Shown in pieces: positions 1 through 11,349 of a DNA stretch of 64,000 bases. A program made the position numbers and the translations under genes. Under the pieces are notes generated by a model. That model did no database searches. It was not told where the DNA came from and was given only the letters and a program-made list of their open reading frames with translations. The first letter of the stretch is position 1, and each line of letters opens with the position of its first letter. Origin of the DNA: Choanephora cucurbitarum (Eukaryota > Mucoromycota > Mucoromycetes > Mucorales > Choanephoraceae); the NCBI GenBank assembly GCA_025331435.1, contig JAIWNI010000070.1, forward strand, positions 79,393 through 143,392, in the 5' to 3' direction.

Positions 1-290
1 ACAGAAGAGCGCAAGATTGTATTGATCCTTACTGCCTCTGATTCTGGAATGACTTCAACATAATTACTAGGAAACCAGCCTCGTCTACCATCACACCTAA
101 AAATGACACTATAAGCTACATGGCTTTCTTTGTTTATTTCAACAGCAATTTACCATCCATCCCACCAGCCAGAATCAAGCTGGCATAATACGTCAATGAT
201 TGAATCAGCGTGAAATGAAAGTGAAGATGATTCTGTTGAACGATAAGAATACAGTGCTCTTACTCGACATATCACATCTGCTTTATTCAT
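1..290 (-). CDS. SH3-domain protein, 5' part (partial)
   Basis: Two exons are visible, 154-290 and 1-96, separated by a 57-bp GT-AG intron (97-153); the gene continues beyond the window. Translation starts at the first ATG (MNKADVICRVRALYSYRS) and gives an almost complete SH3 domain: the ALYSY strand, an acidic/polar RT loop, the GWWDGW motif, and after splicing the RRGWFPSNYVEV block that ends SH3 domains. SH3 domains bind proline-rich partners in actin, polarity and Ras signalling. An SH3 at the extreme N-terminus followed by a long protein is seen in fungal Ras guanine-nucleotide exchange factors (Cdc25 type), so that is one possible identity, but nothing after the domain is visible. The SH3 call is firm; the full protein is not identified. 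Confidence 0.8.
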
Positions 291-695
291 GATTATGCGC
301 TAAATTTAATAAATAAGAAAAAGAGAAGAAAAGAATAGATCTTATTTTTTACGGCCATTAAAAAAAATAAAGGGGGAGGACTTTAAACAGCTTATAATGT
401 ATAAAAATATACACTAAATATTGTAGTACAAACTCAATGTCTCTCTTTTTTTTCACCTCAAACTATTGTCTACTATAAAAAACCAATAAAAACTACTAAA
501 AAAGAAATCAACTGGTTTCACTAACTCTCGCCTAATTGACTCTGTTGACCTCTTAGAGAAGCCAACAACCCCATTTTTATGAGCTTGTAGTTACACAAAT
601 TTCGTTACCTCAACAAAGTTTGTCTATTTAATTTTTATTTCTATACAATTAAGTGTGTATCATATAAAATTTATTTACAAATCAAATTGTAGATC
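291..695. other. Intergenic, MSS51-like 3' end / SH3 gene promoter
   Basis: AT-rich spacer with long A and T runs between two minus-strand genes. It should hold the 3' UTR of the MSS51-like gene and the promoter of the SH3 gene. I see no further coding sequence. Confidence 0.5.
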
Positions 696-2127
696 TTAGT
701 TATTCTCGGGATCATGAACTACATCATAACGCTTGCCGCGAATACCCCAAATGCCATAATTGGCAAAGATAGTCTGTCTCAAATCCATCAGATTGACATC
801 GCGTTTTAAACTACGGAATTCATTCACCGTTGGCTTCAAAATCCAATCAAATTCACCTTCATAATCTTGTTCAACTGCCTTGACATCTGTCTGCATATCT
901 GTCTCATCATAACCTGTAATAAAGATAGGACATTTGGTCTCTAGGGCTTTCTGGATCGATGGCTTCCAATCCTCGCGAGCTTCTGCATGACCAATGCCAG
1001 GAGAGAACATGAAGAACAAGTCGGTATAGGGATCGAACTTTTCAATCTTTTCATGGTATTCATGGTACATGGCATTATCATAAGTGAAAAAGAGTCGTTC
1101 ATTGATAGATTTTGTATGAGGTTCTTGGTTGGGTTGAAGGGCATCTGGACCGATGAAGTGAAGGTGGAAGGGAGATGATGGGAAAAGATAACAGAGTTGA
1201 AGCCAGATGTGGGCAGGTAAAGTAGCTTCTGCACGTGCACCTAAAAGGTAAACATTGATAGTGTCTGTACGGACTTGAACCTGAGCTTCATTACTATTCT
1301 GTGCATTAGGATATAATACAGTTCTTAAGGCTATAAATATAAGGTGATCAGTCACACATACATTTATAGATACATATGTTTCTTTTTTTTTACCTGCAAT
1401 AGACCGCATGCCTTCTAATGTCACTTGTTCACCATATTTGTAAGGACTGTATTGATGTAATACAGAAGCTACAGTGATAGGATAAGTCAACAATTTAGAA
1501 ACATGACGCATAGATCTGTCTGAGTCCATAGAAGGGAATGAACGAGTATAAAAGAATATGTCCCAATTAGCCATATTGACAGCTTCATCAAATCCTTGTG
1601 CACCTATTGATTTCTTAGTAAGAAAATAAAAAAAAAAATTATACCACTTTACTTGGAAATTCAAATTCACGCATGGGTCTACCAGAGCGTAAATCATGAT
1701 CATCTTCATTTTGCTGTCTTAAAATACCACAATTTTCATGCTGATGAGCAGCTTTGCCTTGCTCATAATGCTCTTCACAACAATGAGTAGGATAACCACA
1801 ATCAGGACAATCAAAGGTGGGCTTTTGTTTATGACCTTGTTCATCACATACTGGACACACACCATACTTGTTGATTATAGCTGCTCTGTCTCGCATCTCG
1901 GGTAAAGGTGATTGAGACAAGACATGGAACAAGTTGTCTTGATCTAACAGTTGATTCTGAGTTTGCTTAGCACCATTGTTTCCTCCAAAAAGACCCTTAA
2001 AGGAAATAGGTCGAACGATCGATTGAGTCAGTTGACGTTGACAGGTTGCTTGAATGGCATGGCGTTGAGCTCGAACCAATAAACGGCGAGAAGTGGGCAG
2101 AACAAGTTGTCTTAAAGCTCGATTCAT
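696..2127 (-). CDS. MSS51: MSS51-like mitochondrial translational activator, MYND zinc finger
   Basis: Three exons (1653-2127, 1394-1603, 696-1330) with introns of 49 and 63 bp give a 439-residue protein; all phases agree. The N-terminus is basic and rich in R, S and Q with no acid residues, as in a mitochondrial presequence. Around residues 90-140 is a MYND-like zinc finger (CPVCDEQGHK, CPDCGYPTHCCEEHYEQG, HQHENC). After the first splice comes the MSS51-type core (SAQGFDEAVNMANWD, DIFFYTRSFPSMD), then the C-terminal region with GYDETDMQTDV. In yeast Mss51 activates translation of COX1 mRNA and couples it to cytochrome oxidase assembly; whether this protein keeps that role is inferred. A CT-rich stretch and a CA microsatellite lie just upstream of the start. 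Confidence 0.88.
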
Positions 2128-3060
2128 ACTCTTTCTTTTCTCTCTCTCTGTCTAATAAATAAAAAAAAAAAAGTATAACACACACACACACACACACTTT
2201 TCTCTCTAAACACGTAGAGCAAGAAAAAACTGCGCAGAAAAAAAGTTTCCACAGGGTCTTGAATCAAAAAATTTTCATTTAAATCTCCTCTGTCCTTTAA
2301 TAGAACAGCTGCATTAGTATGATCGTTCATTGATTGTCGTTACTCAACAATGATCATAGAACGGCTTTTACTACAGCAATCAAAAATACTAAAGAAAACA
2401 AAACCTGCTCTTGTCTCAACAAGGAAAGAGTAATGTATAAGTGTGCCCTACTAAAGAGTAGAACAGAACAATGAGCATAAATATATTTGCACGATTCCGG
2501 CTATTGGATAGCAGTTGCTAGAAAATAAAGCCCAAATAGAACTAAGTTCTTCTTTAGAACATAGTTAAAGAAAGAAAACGTCTTTCACCTTGTGCCTCTA
2601 CTGCTGATGAATAAAGCAAGTACCGACGCTTTTTCTATGGCTATGCCTTTATCTGTTACTGCTTATTTACGAACTGCCCTTCTGTCTCTAGGTCTGTTAT
2701 TGCTTTCCATCTCTTATAACAACTGCCATGCTAAACACTGGTTGGTAGCACATAGAATCTTATTGTGTTTAGTATCTGTGCTTTTATCTTTCGTCTTAAC
2801 TTTACATAGTGATTATACTGTCACAGATTCAGTTGCGTCTATGGCTATTAATTGCTCATATACAATAAAATACTCATTGTCAATTCAACTCTTCTGTCTG
2901 TCTTTCTGTCGCATAAACGACAAAAAAGAAAAAGGATAGCAAGCCTTCATATGCATTTATTCAGTTCTAAAATGCTTTGATCTCTTTTCATTGTAGTCTT
3001 TTTGGATCTATCTCTAACACATCTATGCTATTTTCACTGTCTCTTTCTTTCGTTTCTAAC
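2128..3060. other. Intergenic, no supported gene
   Basis: Holds the MSS51-like upstream region. An open frame from 2592 to 2939 encodes a hydrophobic 115-residue peptide, but it has no family motif, no splice partner and biased composition, so I do not call a gene. Confidence 0.4.
2179..2197. repeat. CA dinucleotide microsatellite
   Basis: Run of about nine CA units just upstream of the MSS51-like gene, next to a poly-A tract. Probably neutral promoter-proximal simple sequence. Confidence 0.9.
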
Positions 3061-3079
3061 TTACTATGTGCTCTATAAA

Positions 3080-4250
3080 AAGAAAGATGAGCTGATTCAA
3101 GCTGTCTTCTCTGATTATCACTATAACATCATTGAATACAAACCAGCACTTCGTGTTGACCAGTTAATCATTATTAATTATGCAGTCTGGAATCAGTTCA
3201 AGACGAAGGCAGTTGAAGAACCAAGACCATTGCTCTTCCAATGGTATCGCTTTTTACAAGAAGAAAGCAACTTTCCGGATCTCTTCTTGAATCAAAATAA
3301 GGAGGAGGTTGAGCTCATTCGAAACAACACGGAAGACAATGTTCAAGTCTTCCTTCAAAAGCTGAGCATTTCTCTCTTCGATCAGTTTGACAAGCGTAGA
3401 GTTAAATGTTCTCAAGATGTCACTTTTATATATTGTTGATATCATAGACAATGACATGCTTGCAGTGTACAAGCGTTTCATCCCTCAACACTACTTTCAG
3501 GTATGGCAAGAAGACAAAGTAGACATCTCAGTGGAAGCAGCCGAAGAAGCTATCATTACTTCTGTTGTTGACGAGTTTCTTCGCCATTTCTCAGACAGCA
3601 CCAAAGCAGCCAAGAAGTATATCTTGGGTCAGCAGTTGGAGTTGATAGACGATGAAGGCACAACAAAAGTAAAGGTTGTCAACTTGCTCCATCAAATCAT
3701 TATGCTAATTGAAAGAAAAGACAAAGGCACACAAGAAGTAGACTATGTAAGCTTTGTCAAGCAACTTTTATTGTTTGTGTCTGAAGATACACTGTTGTCT
3801 GCTTTAATTGGCGAGACAGCTGCCAAGTGCATCCAAGATGCTTAAAAGTACAATTCGGACAACTTTTTCGGTGCTGCCAATAGTACCTATAATGACTCCA
3901 TGCCCTCTTCCTCTCGTACTACCATTGCTTCAACTTCAAGTGAAGAGTGCAACATTCTTTCTCGAAAAATTGGTTTGCGTATCCTTGGATGATGATCAGC
4001 AAGAACTTGCCTTCAGTGAGTTCAAATCGCACCATGCTGAGAAGCTCCTGATTCAGTATCGATTATCAAAATCTCTGCGACTCCACCACTGCATCATCAA
4101 GAGCAACGGATTGCAGCAACCTGTTGTATCTATCAATTGGGAAGAATGGAACGGAATTATGTTCCATATTGTAGACTGTGGTGGGTTTTTTCTTGCCAGG
4201 AAGTGCACTGGCTTGCTGATCCCAAGTGACAGAAGACTTGTGGATCCCTA
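3080..4250 (+). pseudogene. Decayed copy 1 of a lineage-specific family with PD-(D/E)XK-like motif
   Basis: Coding segments lie in three frames that need shifts or stops to join: about 3080-3390, 3387-3845 and 3860-4250. The second contains YIVDIIDNDMLAVYKRFI, closely matching LSYIVDLDEENMAVYKKYI in the relic at 40.9-42.9 kb. The last contains ELAFSEFKSHH followed by a K-S-L-R-L-H segment, matching ELSYCEFKPSH and KNLRLNQ in the same relic. An SRKIGLRILG segment in another frame just before it matches the GRKIDMMI segment there. The arrangement (acidic residue after a G/S-R-K, then E-x-K, then a basic helix) resembles a PD-(D/E)XK nuclease core, here with the aspartate replaced by glycine. 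Function is unknown; the frame breaks make it a pseudogene. Confidence 0.55.
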
Positions 4251-4319
4251 GTTTGAAAAATCTGGTAGTGTCTCTTCTCTTCTGGAAATCAAGGCTCTGC
4301 TCTTTGAATGATTTCATTT

Positions 4320-7300
4320 TTATAAATAATAATCAAGCTGGCAGCAAGAGAAAGCATTATGAGGACATGCTTCATACATTGCTTTCACCTAAGTACTGCT
4401 AATTAACAAGTTTGCTCTTTTATGTTTCATAATAAATTGATAGTTACTGTTTTGTGGTCCCATGGTTCATTTTTAGATGTGCTGTGATTGTTAGAGCTCA
4501 GCATCTGCGTAAGATCAAACACAAAAGAGAGTCATTTAAAGGATACTGTCAGACTGCTCCGTTAGACTATCTTCTTTGCATCCAGCAACGCTGTTTATAA
4601 ATACCAAAAAAAATATTTAAAAATATACAGCTTTCATTTCCTATGGTTTAGTATGCTGTTGTATTGATTGCTGATTTGCTGTAATCTTGTTGTTTACTAT
4701 TTAGACTGCTTTCTTTTGTTTTCAAAGACTATGGTTCCTGCAACATAAAGATTGAGCAGCAGTATCACAAACTCTTTATCTTTTAAAAAAAAGGATTACT
4801 AGAAATAAAACTTTTGTTTTGAGAGATACCTTAAACCTCTCTGTCATGTCCACAAGAAACCTGCAGAAGAAAAAACTTGAATCTGAAAAGATATTTATTA
4901 ACCAATTTTATCTGGATTATTATTACACAATATGCATCATTCACTGACAGATTGGTAGTTAACCCGGTCTGAATGGAAGGCCATCACCAAATTTTAGGAC
5001 AATAGAACACTGTCGAAAACCTTGTAAGTTTTGATAGGTCTTTCTTTCCTTGCATAATCATGCCTTAAAGTTTTATTGCACTTTGAGAAATTTCGCTATC
5101 GGTGACAAGAGACAAGATAGAAATTCAACTGCTTTAATTTATTAAAAGTGTCTTGTATCTATACTCTTGCATTATTTGAGTAGCAACCCTGTATTTGAAC
5201 CGCGCACAATACACTGCAACTAATTGGGTGTCTTGGACAAAAATCAACACCTCTTGTATGTTGGACTAAAGATGCTATCAGTACGAATGCTTGAATACCA
5301 AAAAAATGTTGCTTTATTCAAAACGCTTTTTATGTACAAAGTAGCAAAAGTTCAGAAAACGATTTCAGAGAGTGGCTACATCAAAGAAGAATAATTCTGT
5401 TGATACCCAACACCATTTATAAGAAGCATAATACGAGAGTTTTTTCTTTTTTTTTGAATGATAACAAAGAAGTATTTACTACTGTATTTTATTGTCAGTT
5501 ATAAAATAATTTTATTTAATAGATTATATAGGATATGATGTGAAGTGATCATAGTTTTTATTGATGCAGATAACAATCAAAAGTTGCTTGAAATAAGAGA
5601 GAAGCGGATAGACATTGACTTTTGCTTTTCTGATTTGTGAAAGAGAAAGAGGATCAAAAAGAAGACGAGCAGAAAGAGAAGACCATAGAACAAGAGAGTA
5701 ACAAAGACCAGAACATAGACATAGAGAGTCAGCCAAAAAGACGGTGATGCGAGTCGCCAACAAAGTACGAATCCTCCCTCCCCTGTTACCCTACCCCTAG
5801 CGGGCCTACAAGTCAGGCTAAAGCCTACCTTCATGACCCAGAGTAGCTAGTAGCCTTTTGCCCGAAGCGTGGTACCCTGGCAGATGCCGCAGATACCGAA
5901 AGACAGAGAGGAAGACCCGTAACTTTGAGCATGCCAGACAGACAGATAAATGAGTAGAGAGATACTAAATTTGAATGCCTATTGAAGGTTTGAATTTATG
6001 TTAGTTAGAGTTGAGCTGATAGAAAATAAATGATAAACATACCAAAAGATAACAAAGTAGACAAAGAAGACTAATCTGGCAGCTTGCTTAAGAGAAGAGA
6101 AAGACCGAGACAATAAGAGAGAACTATGACAATTGAAGGAACAGAGAACGAAAGAGCTTTTTGTGGTTTTGTAGTATAAGTGACTTTGTAGTTCAAATGA
6201 AACTAAAGGAAAAGAAAAGAAAAAAGAGAGAACGAAAAGCGCGTCTTTCTTTTTAAACAAATCTAGAAATTGGCGTATTTTTTTGGTTCACACCCTTTAG
6301 CATAACCTGTTTTTCATGCATGACCATTACGCCTTCGTTACCTTTTTTCTGGCTTGTCACAACAACTGCCATCTATCATAGACTCTGTTTAATATAATCA
6401 CTATCTTTCTCATGTATCATTAATTACATATCATGAGAGCCAATCCCTCCTCTTTTATCTCTTCATCTCTCTCTCTCTCTCTCTTTTCTTTTGTCCCTCC
6501 TGTCTATATCTTATACGTTTCAGCCATTTGTTACATCCGATGTACAAAGGACCCAGATCCTCATTACTGCCTTCGGGTTCGTTCTCTTTCTTTTGATTAA
6601 GTTGCAATGATTTTGATGGAGATGCAATACTGTTGTTATGTGCAACATCATTAACATGCATATTCTTTCTACCAATTAGAATCTTTTCTAAACAAATAAA
6701 CAACAGCTGCAACAATCATCATAACGTCACTTCTAGTGAATTATGCACAAGTATCAAGCAAAGAAATACACAGATGCTACAGCGTCTATTTTTTTTTACC
6801 TTGTACTAAAAATGAAGAGGAGAAGAAATGATACAATACAATAAAGTGTCATATCGGCTAGAGGGTAAAAATACAAGATTGGAATAACAATAGTACGAGT
6901 TGTCCCTTGATCTTTTTTATTTTATTTTTGCCTATCAAACTACTCTATTTATATCACCATTCGTTTATGATTCCTACCTTTTGGCCTTGAATACTAGCTA
7001 CATATTCTGTGCAACAACTTTATAGCTAGATCCATCCTATACTGTATATAACTGCTTTATCCTTTTTTTTCCTTATTTCTTCTTTTTATGAGAAATGAGA
7101 CACTTTTGTCTGTTAAGTGGATTTCCTTTCTGAGACAAGTTCTCTTTTTTTTTCATGGTGCATTGTTTGTCTTTCTGTGTTTGTAGATAAAAGGAGAAAA
7201 GTGCTACGTTTGATTCACATCTATTACACAACAGAGTCTATTCGGCCTTAAAAAAATGATCTTGCTGACATTTCCTTTTAAATCTCACGAATACTATCTC

Positions 7301-9440
7301 TCGACCGTCTAACTCTAAGAGTTTACAGCAACAATCATCATTCTATGAGACAGGGACAAATGAGGCACAAAAACAAAAAAATGAGCCAGCAACTGTTGAC
7401 TGTTTCGATGTTAAAAGAATTAATCACAAAAGAACAACCAAGCTAGAGCAACAAGTCAGAGTTTAATAGTGCATTAGACAACTCTGTCAAGACAGCTTAA
7501 TGAAAGCTACAGAGGTTGCTTGTTAATGAGATATGACTTCAGTGGAATATAGCTGAGAGGAGGTTTTCTGCCTCACTTTGTTAGTGGGCAGGAGAGGGGC
7601 TTTTTGTGCGGCAAAATAAGCAGGTCAATGAATGGACGACATAGAGTTTGTTTTTCATTATCCTACCTTTGTGTTGACTCAAGTCAGTGGTTCTCTTTGT
7701 TATTGACGTCAAAAGGTGGAAGCGGAAGAGAAGAAGAAGGCGAAAGCTCAATGATAGACTGTAATGATTGGACATTCTTGTGAGACTTTTTTTTTCCTGA
7801 GTGCAAAGGGGAGGTTCCTTTTAAGTTGTTGGATCAAATTTTAACATAAAACAAGATGAAAACGAAAACTATTGATAGAGGTAGTAACAAGAAGGCACAA
7901 TGGAATAACAATAGAAAAGAAAGATGCCAGATTGGTGTAATCACACAGAGCTCAACTACTGATTAAGTCTTGGATAAATGAAGCCATGATAGAACCCTTG
8001 GTAACGCCTTGTCAGTTTCAGCTGCAATACAAGGTGGCAGTAGAGAAATCAAATATTGGCTGCGTATTGATGGTATGAAGAAGGCTACATTACTCAATCA
8101 TATTGTTTAGCTTGAACGCAAGAGACAAAAGCAAAGAAAAGATACATGCAGGCGAATTGTACTGGATTAGACATAGGCTATATATGGAATATTATATGGA
8201 TAAGTTGCTCAATCAAGTTGATTGCAGACCTTTCTCTACTTATGCTCAGAGAAGAAGAGTGTTACTAGGAGGTGTGGCGTGCATAAATTAGCATATACTT
8301 TGTCGTTTTTGACAGGGCTGCAAGTATGAAATGAAATAAAGACTCGTTTGCTGGTGCATGATGTTTGCAACACAACTGATGTCAACAACCAGTCTTTATC
8401 GCTTTATAGAGTCTGATTAGACATGATTCTTTTGTTTGAATCGTTGAGTTGATTACGTACAGAACAAACCAAAGATGAAGAAAAGGCTAATTGGCTCACC
8501 CGTTCTACTACTGTTTCAATCGTGATAGGTTGCAGCTTATAACAGTGTATCACTATGTTTTTTTCTGTCTCTTACGACTCCCGATTAGTTTTCTACCAAA
8601 AAGACTTTTTTTTTTGCAAATAGCAGCCTTTTTTCATCTTGTTGTTTCTTTTTGTTTCTTTTCTGCTGCTCGCATCGATAACACAGCTAAAGGAATGGGC
8701 CGATTATTCTAAACAGTTGTATTGATAATCAATTGAAAGAAAAGATGGTATGTCTTTACCAAATAAACAGACATTCGTTCTCTCTTACTTCTACTTTTGC
8801 TTTCTCATAAGTACTGTCGCCGCCGCCATCATTCTCTCTTTTTATCACTCTGTCACTGTGCTCATAGTAATATGCAACACCCCTTTTTCTTATGTCGATT
8901 TTGATCGTAATTTCTTTCTTTTTGGGAACAATGATAAACGCTTTTTAAAGCCAGTTACAGAGCATGTGACTATGAGCTCATTCTGTCTCTTTTCCTTTCT
9001 GAAGCCTTTCAAGTCTCACTGTAACTGCTTTATCTTTTTTCGTATTCCACTATCGTATTCGCTATGACTTTGTGTTCAGGCATATTTTGATTTTGCATTT
9101 TGTACATGGCAAAATAAGACACTCACTACTTTATAGTTTTTGTCTTTCTTTATGATGAAAGCAGAAGAATAAGGTTGTTTTGGATTTTGCATGAAATAAG
9201 GTTTTTGGTGTTACACATCTCAGATTTTTTGTTCCTTTCATCATGCAAAATGAATTTTCTTCTTTTTGGAAAAAGCCTGAAAGAAAACAAAAAAGATTTG
9301 AACGCGACATGATTAGAAAAAAAACAGCTATTCCAAATAAACGATAATAGAACATACACGAAAAGCAATTTATATTCAAAGAAAAAGAAAAGTGTTTATA
9401 CCATGGCTGGTTTTCAAAAAGGAAAAAATAAGAAAAAAAA
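4320..9440. other. Long gene-poor AT-rich stretch
   Basis: Over 5 kb with homopolymer runs, CT-rich tracts and no well-supported gene. Many short hydrophobic frames on the minus strand (5524-6260, 7581-7775) come from A/G-rich sequence and are not credible. A GC-richer patch lies at about 5760-5940, and a possible small spliced membrane-protein gene at 6455-6740 (minus); both are described as findings. The stretch adjoins two relics, which suggests old decayed repeats. Confidence 0.5.
6459..6486. repeat. CT/GA simple repeat
   Basis: Run of TC dinucleotides within a CT-rich tract; a low-complexity microsatellite. Confidence 0.85.
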
Positions 9441-9474
9441 AAGCGAAGCAGAACACTGAAGTTTGCTTTTTGTA

Positions 9475-11349
9475 ATTGCTTCTGGTTGTGAAGAAGATTT
9501 TGAAGAAGCCAAGAAATCTCACGTAGGTTCTTTGAACAAATAGTGGCTTTTGATCCACACATGTCTTCAATATTTTGATTTGTAAGTCTTTCTTTCAATA
9601 TTAAAATTTGGAAATAATCTCAATGATTTGTTTCTGCTTTATTTGAAGGATGATGAAATTGGAGATTCAATAGGGGAAGCTGTTAAGCAAACAAGCATTC
9701 TTATATGAACAACAGATCTAACAGCAGAGTAGAGGGAACTCGCTCAGCAATGAAAGGTTATATTGGCTCTTCTAAAGACAATCTGGGTCCAGTGACTGAC
9801 AGAATTGATAAAAGGTACAAGGTAAAGGTAAGTTTCACGACAAGTTTATAGCTTATAAGTATCGCTGACTTCAATTCTGAAGGAGGACTACCGAAAGCCT
9901 TAAATGGAAAGAGAAAGCATGTCCACTACTGTTTCTCTTCTTGCCAATGAAATCAATGGTATGCTCAAGCCTGTAGAGCAATCACTAAATTTGCACTGAT
10001 CAAAGTAAAGAATCAATGAGTCAAAAGACTAAACGAGAAGCAAGAAGGTATATTGAGTCCTGTCTGCTCTTGCTTTGTCAAGGTGTGTAAATTGACCTGC
10101 CGACACGAGCTAGTGAAGTGTGTCGAAGAGCACGGACAAGTCAAGCTTGACTTGGTTCATCCTAGATGGCCCATTTGTTTCATAAACGAAGATACTTATG
10201 ATAAATAAACATTTACAAGTTCGCTACTATAGATTAACACTTTTACTAGTGCAAAAAGCTGGTCATCCTGAAGCCAAAACAATTACTGAAAGAAATGTCT
10301 CAACAAAATATCAAAATGTCGTTCAAAAAGTATTTTCCAATGAGTACGAACACTTGCAAAACCAATTAGACGAAGTCTTGATGAGCAGCAAGACATAACA
10401 AGAAAAACAAGACATGCTTGATTGTATGGATGAGCTTATTGAAAAATTAGCTCCGAATGATATTCGCAAGGCGAAAGGACCTACTTTGGCAAGTGTTCAC
10501 AAAGGATAGCCAAAACTTTCAAAAAAAAATTGGTATTGAGACTGCCAAGGAAACGTTGAGGGAGGTTGATAAAGATAAGAAAAGAAAGAGGGAAGAGAAG
10601 GCAGAAGATGAGCGAGAATGAAAAGATAAAAGGTATGTTACTCGCTAATACTCTAGCGCCTACTAACTCGTATCTAAAACGTGTATCATCAGTAAAAGTA
10701 GAAAGAAAAGAGGTGTAGGAAAGCCAGAGTGATGATGCATCGTTGAAAGTTCAAGAAAAGCAGTATCTGTCTCTTATCGAGCAGATACATCCATCCATAG
10801 AAAAGAATTGGTATACTGTTGTCATCAGTGTATGTGGCGATGGATTCTGTATTTTCCAAACTCTGAGAGTGCAGCTGTATGGCAATTGAAGAGGAAGTTC
10901 TGAAAGGTGAAGATAATGATGAGAGACTTTCTCTTGACAATGGACGAAGGCAAAGACGAAAGCATCGGCTTTTACAGGAAGCACTTGAAGAGGTTCATAG
11001 ACTACCCAAAGCTAAAGTCAATCGTTTATTTTGATTTACGAGCCAAAATTGATTGCAAAAAAAAAAAAAAGGTTGACTAATCACTCAGCAACGCAGGTCA
11101 AGACGATTGGTTTACCTTGCCAGGATGTGCACAGTTAGCCGCTGGTGTGTTCCAAAGGTTAGTAACTACATACGTCGAGAGAAAGTACATGAACACACCA
11201 CCATGTACTTTTGTGCCCATACTCATCAAGCAAGAGACAAAGAGATGCCTCTACTTATGAAAAAAGCAAATGACAACCATTTCATTACTTTGAGCATGAA
11301 AAGAGGAATCAAACCGACTTGGACATTAGTCGCAAGCGAGTATGTATGA
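9475..11349 (+). pseudogene. MULE transposase relic with SWIM finger and C-terminal OTU protease domain
   Basis: Frame-broken but ordered remains of a Mutator-like element protein. In order: CEEDFEEA near 9485-9520, like the TEE-x-FE stretch of MULE transposases; SRVEGTRSAMKGYIGSSKDN at 9723-9785, the typical SRVEG-x(n)-K-x(2)-L/I segment after the DDE domain; a SWIM zinc finger CxC...CxH at about 10060-10200 (CSCFVKVCKLTCRHELV) followed by GQVKLDLVHPRW; a basic RKAKGP linker near 10460; then an OTU-type cysteine protease fold at about 10740-11349 with GDGFCIFQTL (nucleophile Cys), WFTLPGCAQLAAGVFQ and NDNHFITLSM (catalytic His). Several stops and frameshifts separate the segments, so it is dead. 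MULE proteins fused to cysteine proteases are known. I could not identify terminal inverted repeats. Confidence 0.7.

Noticed and set aside
2592..2939. 115-residue hydrophobic frame as a membrane protein gene
   Set aside because: No family motif, no homologous partner in the window, and it lies in decayed sequence next to a pseudogene.
5524..6260. Several hydrophobic minus-strand open frames
   Set aside because: They come from A/G-rich simple sequence read backwards as F/L/S-rich peptides, overlap each other and have no motif.
8103..8291. 62-residue frame ending RRRVLLGGVACIN
   Set aside because: The upstream sequence reads a little like a transposase fragment, but no motif is strong enough to name it.
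9131..9598. 155-residue minus-strand frame rich in F, S and K
   Set aside because: Antisense to the left part of the MULE relic, with A-rich composition and no domain.
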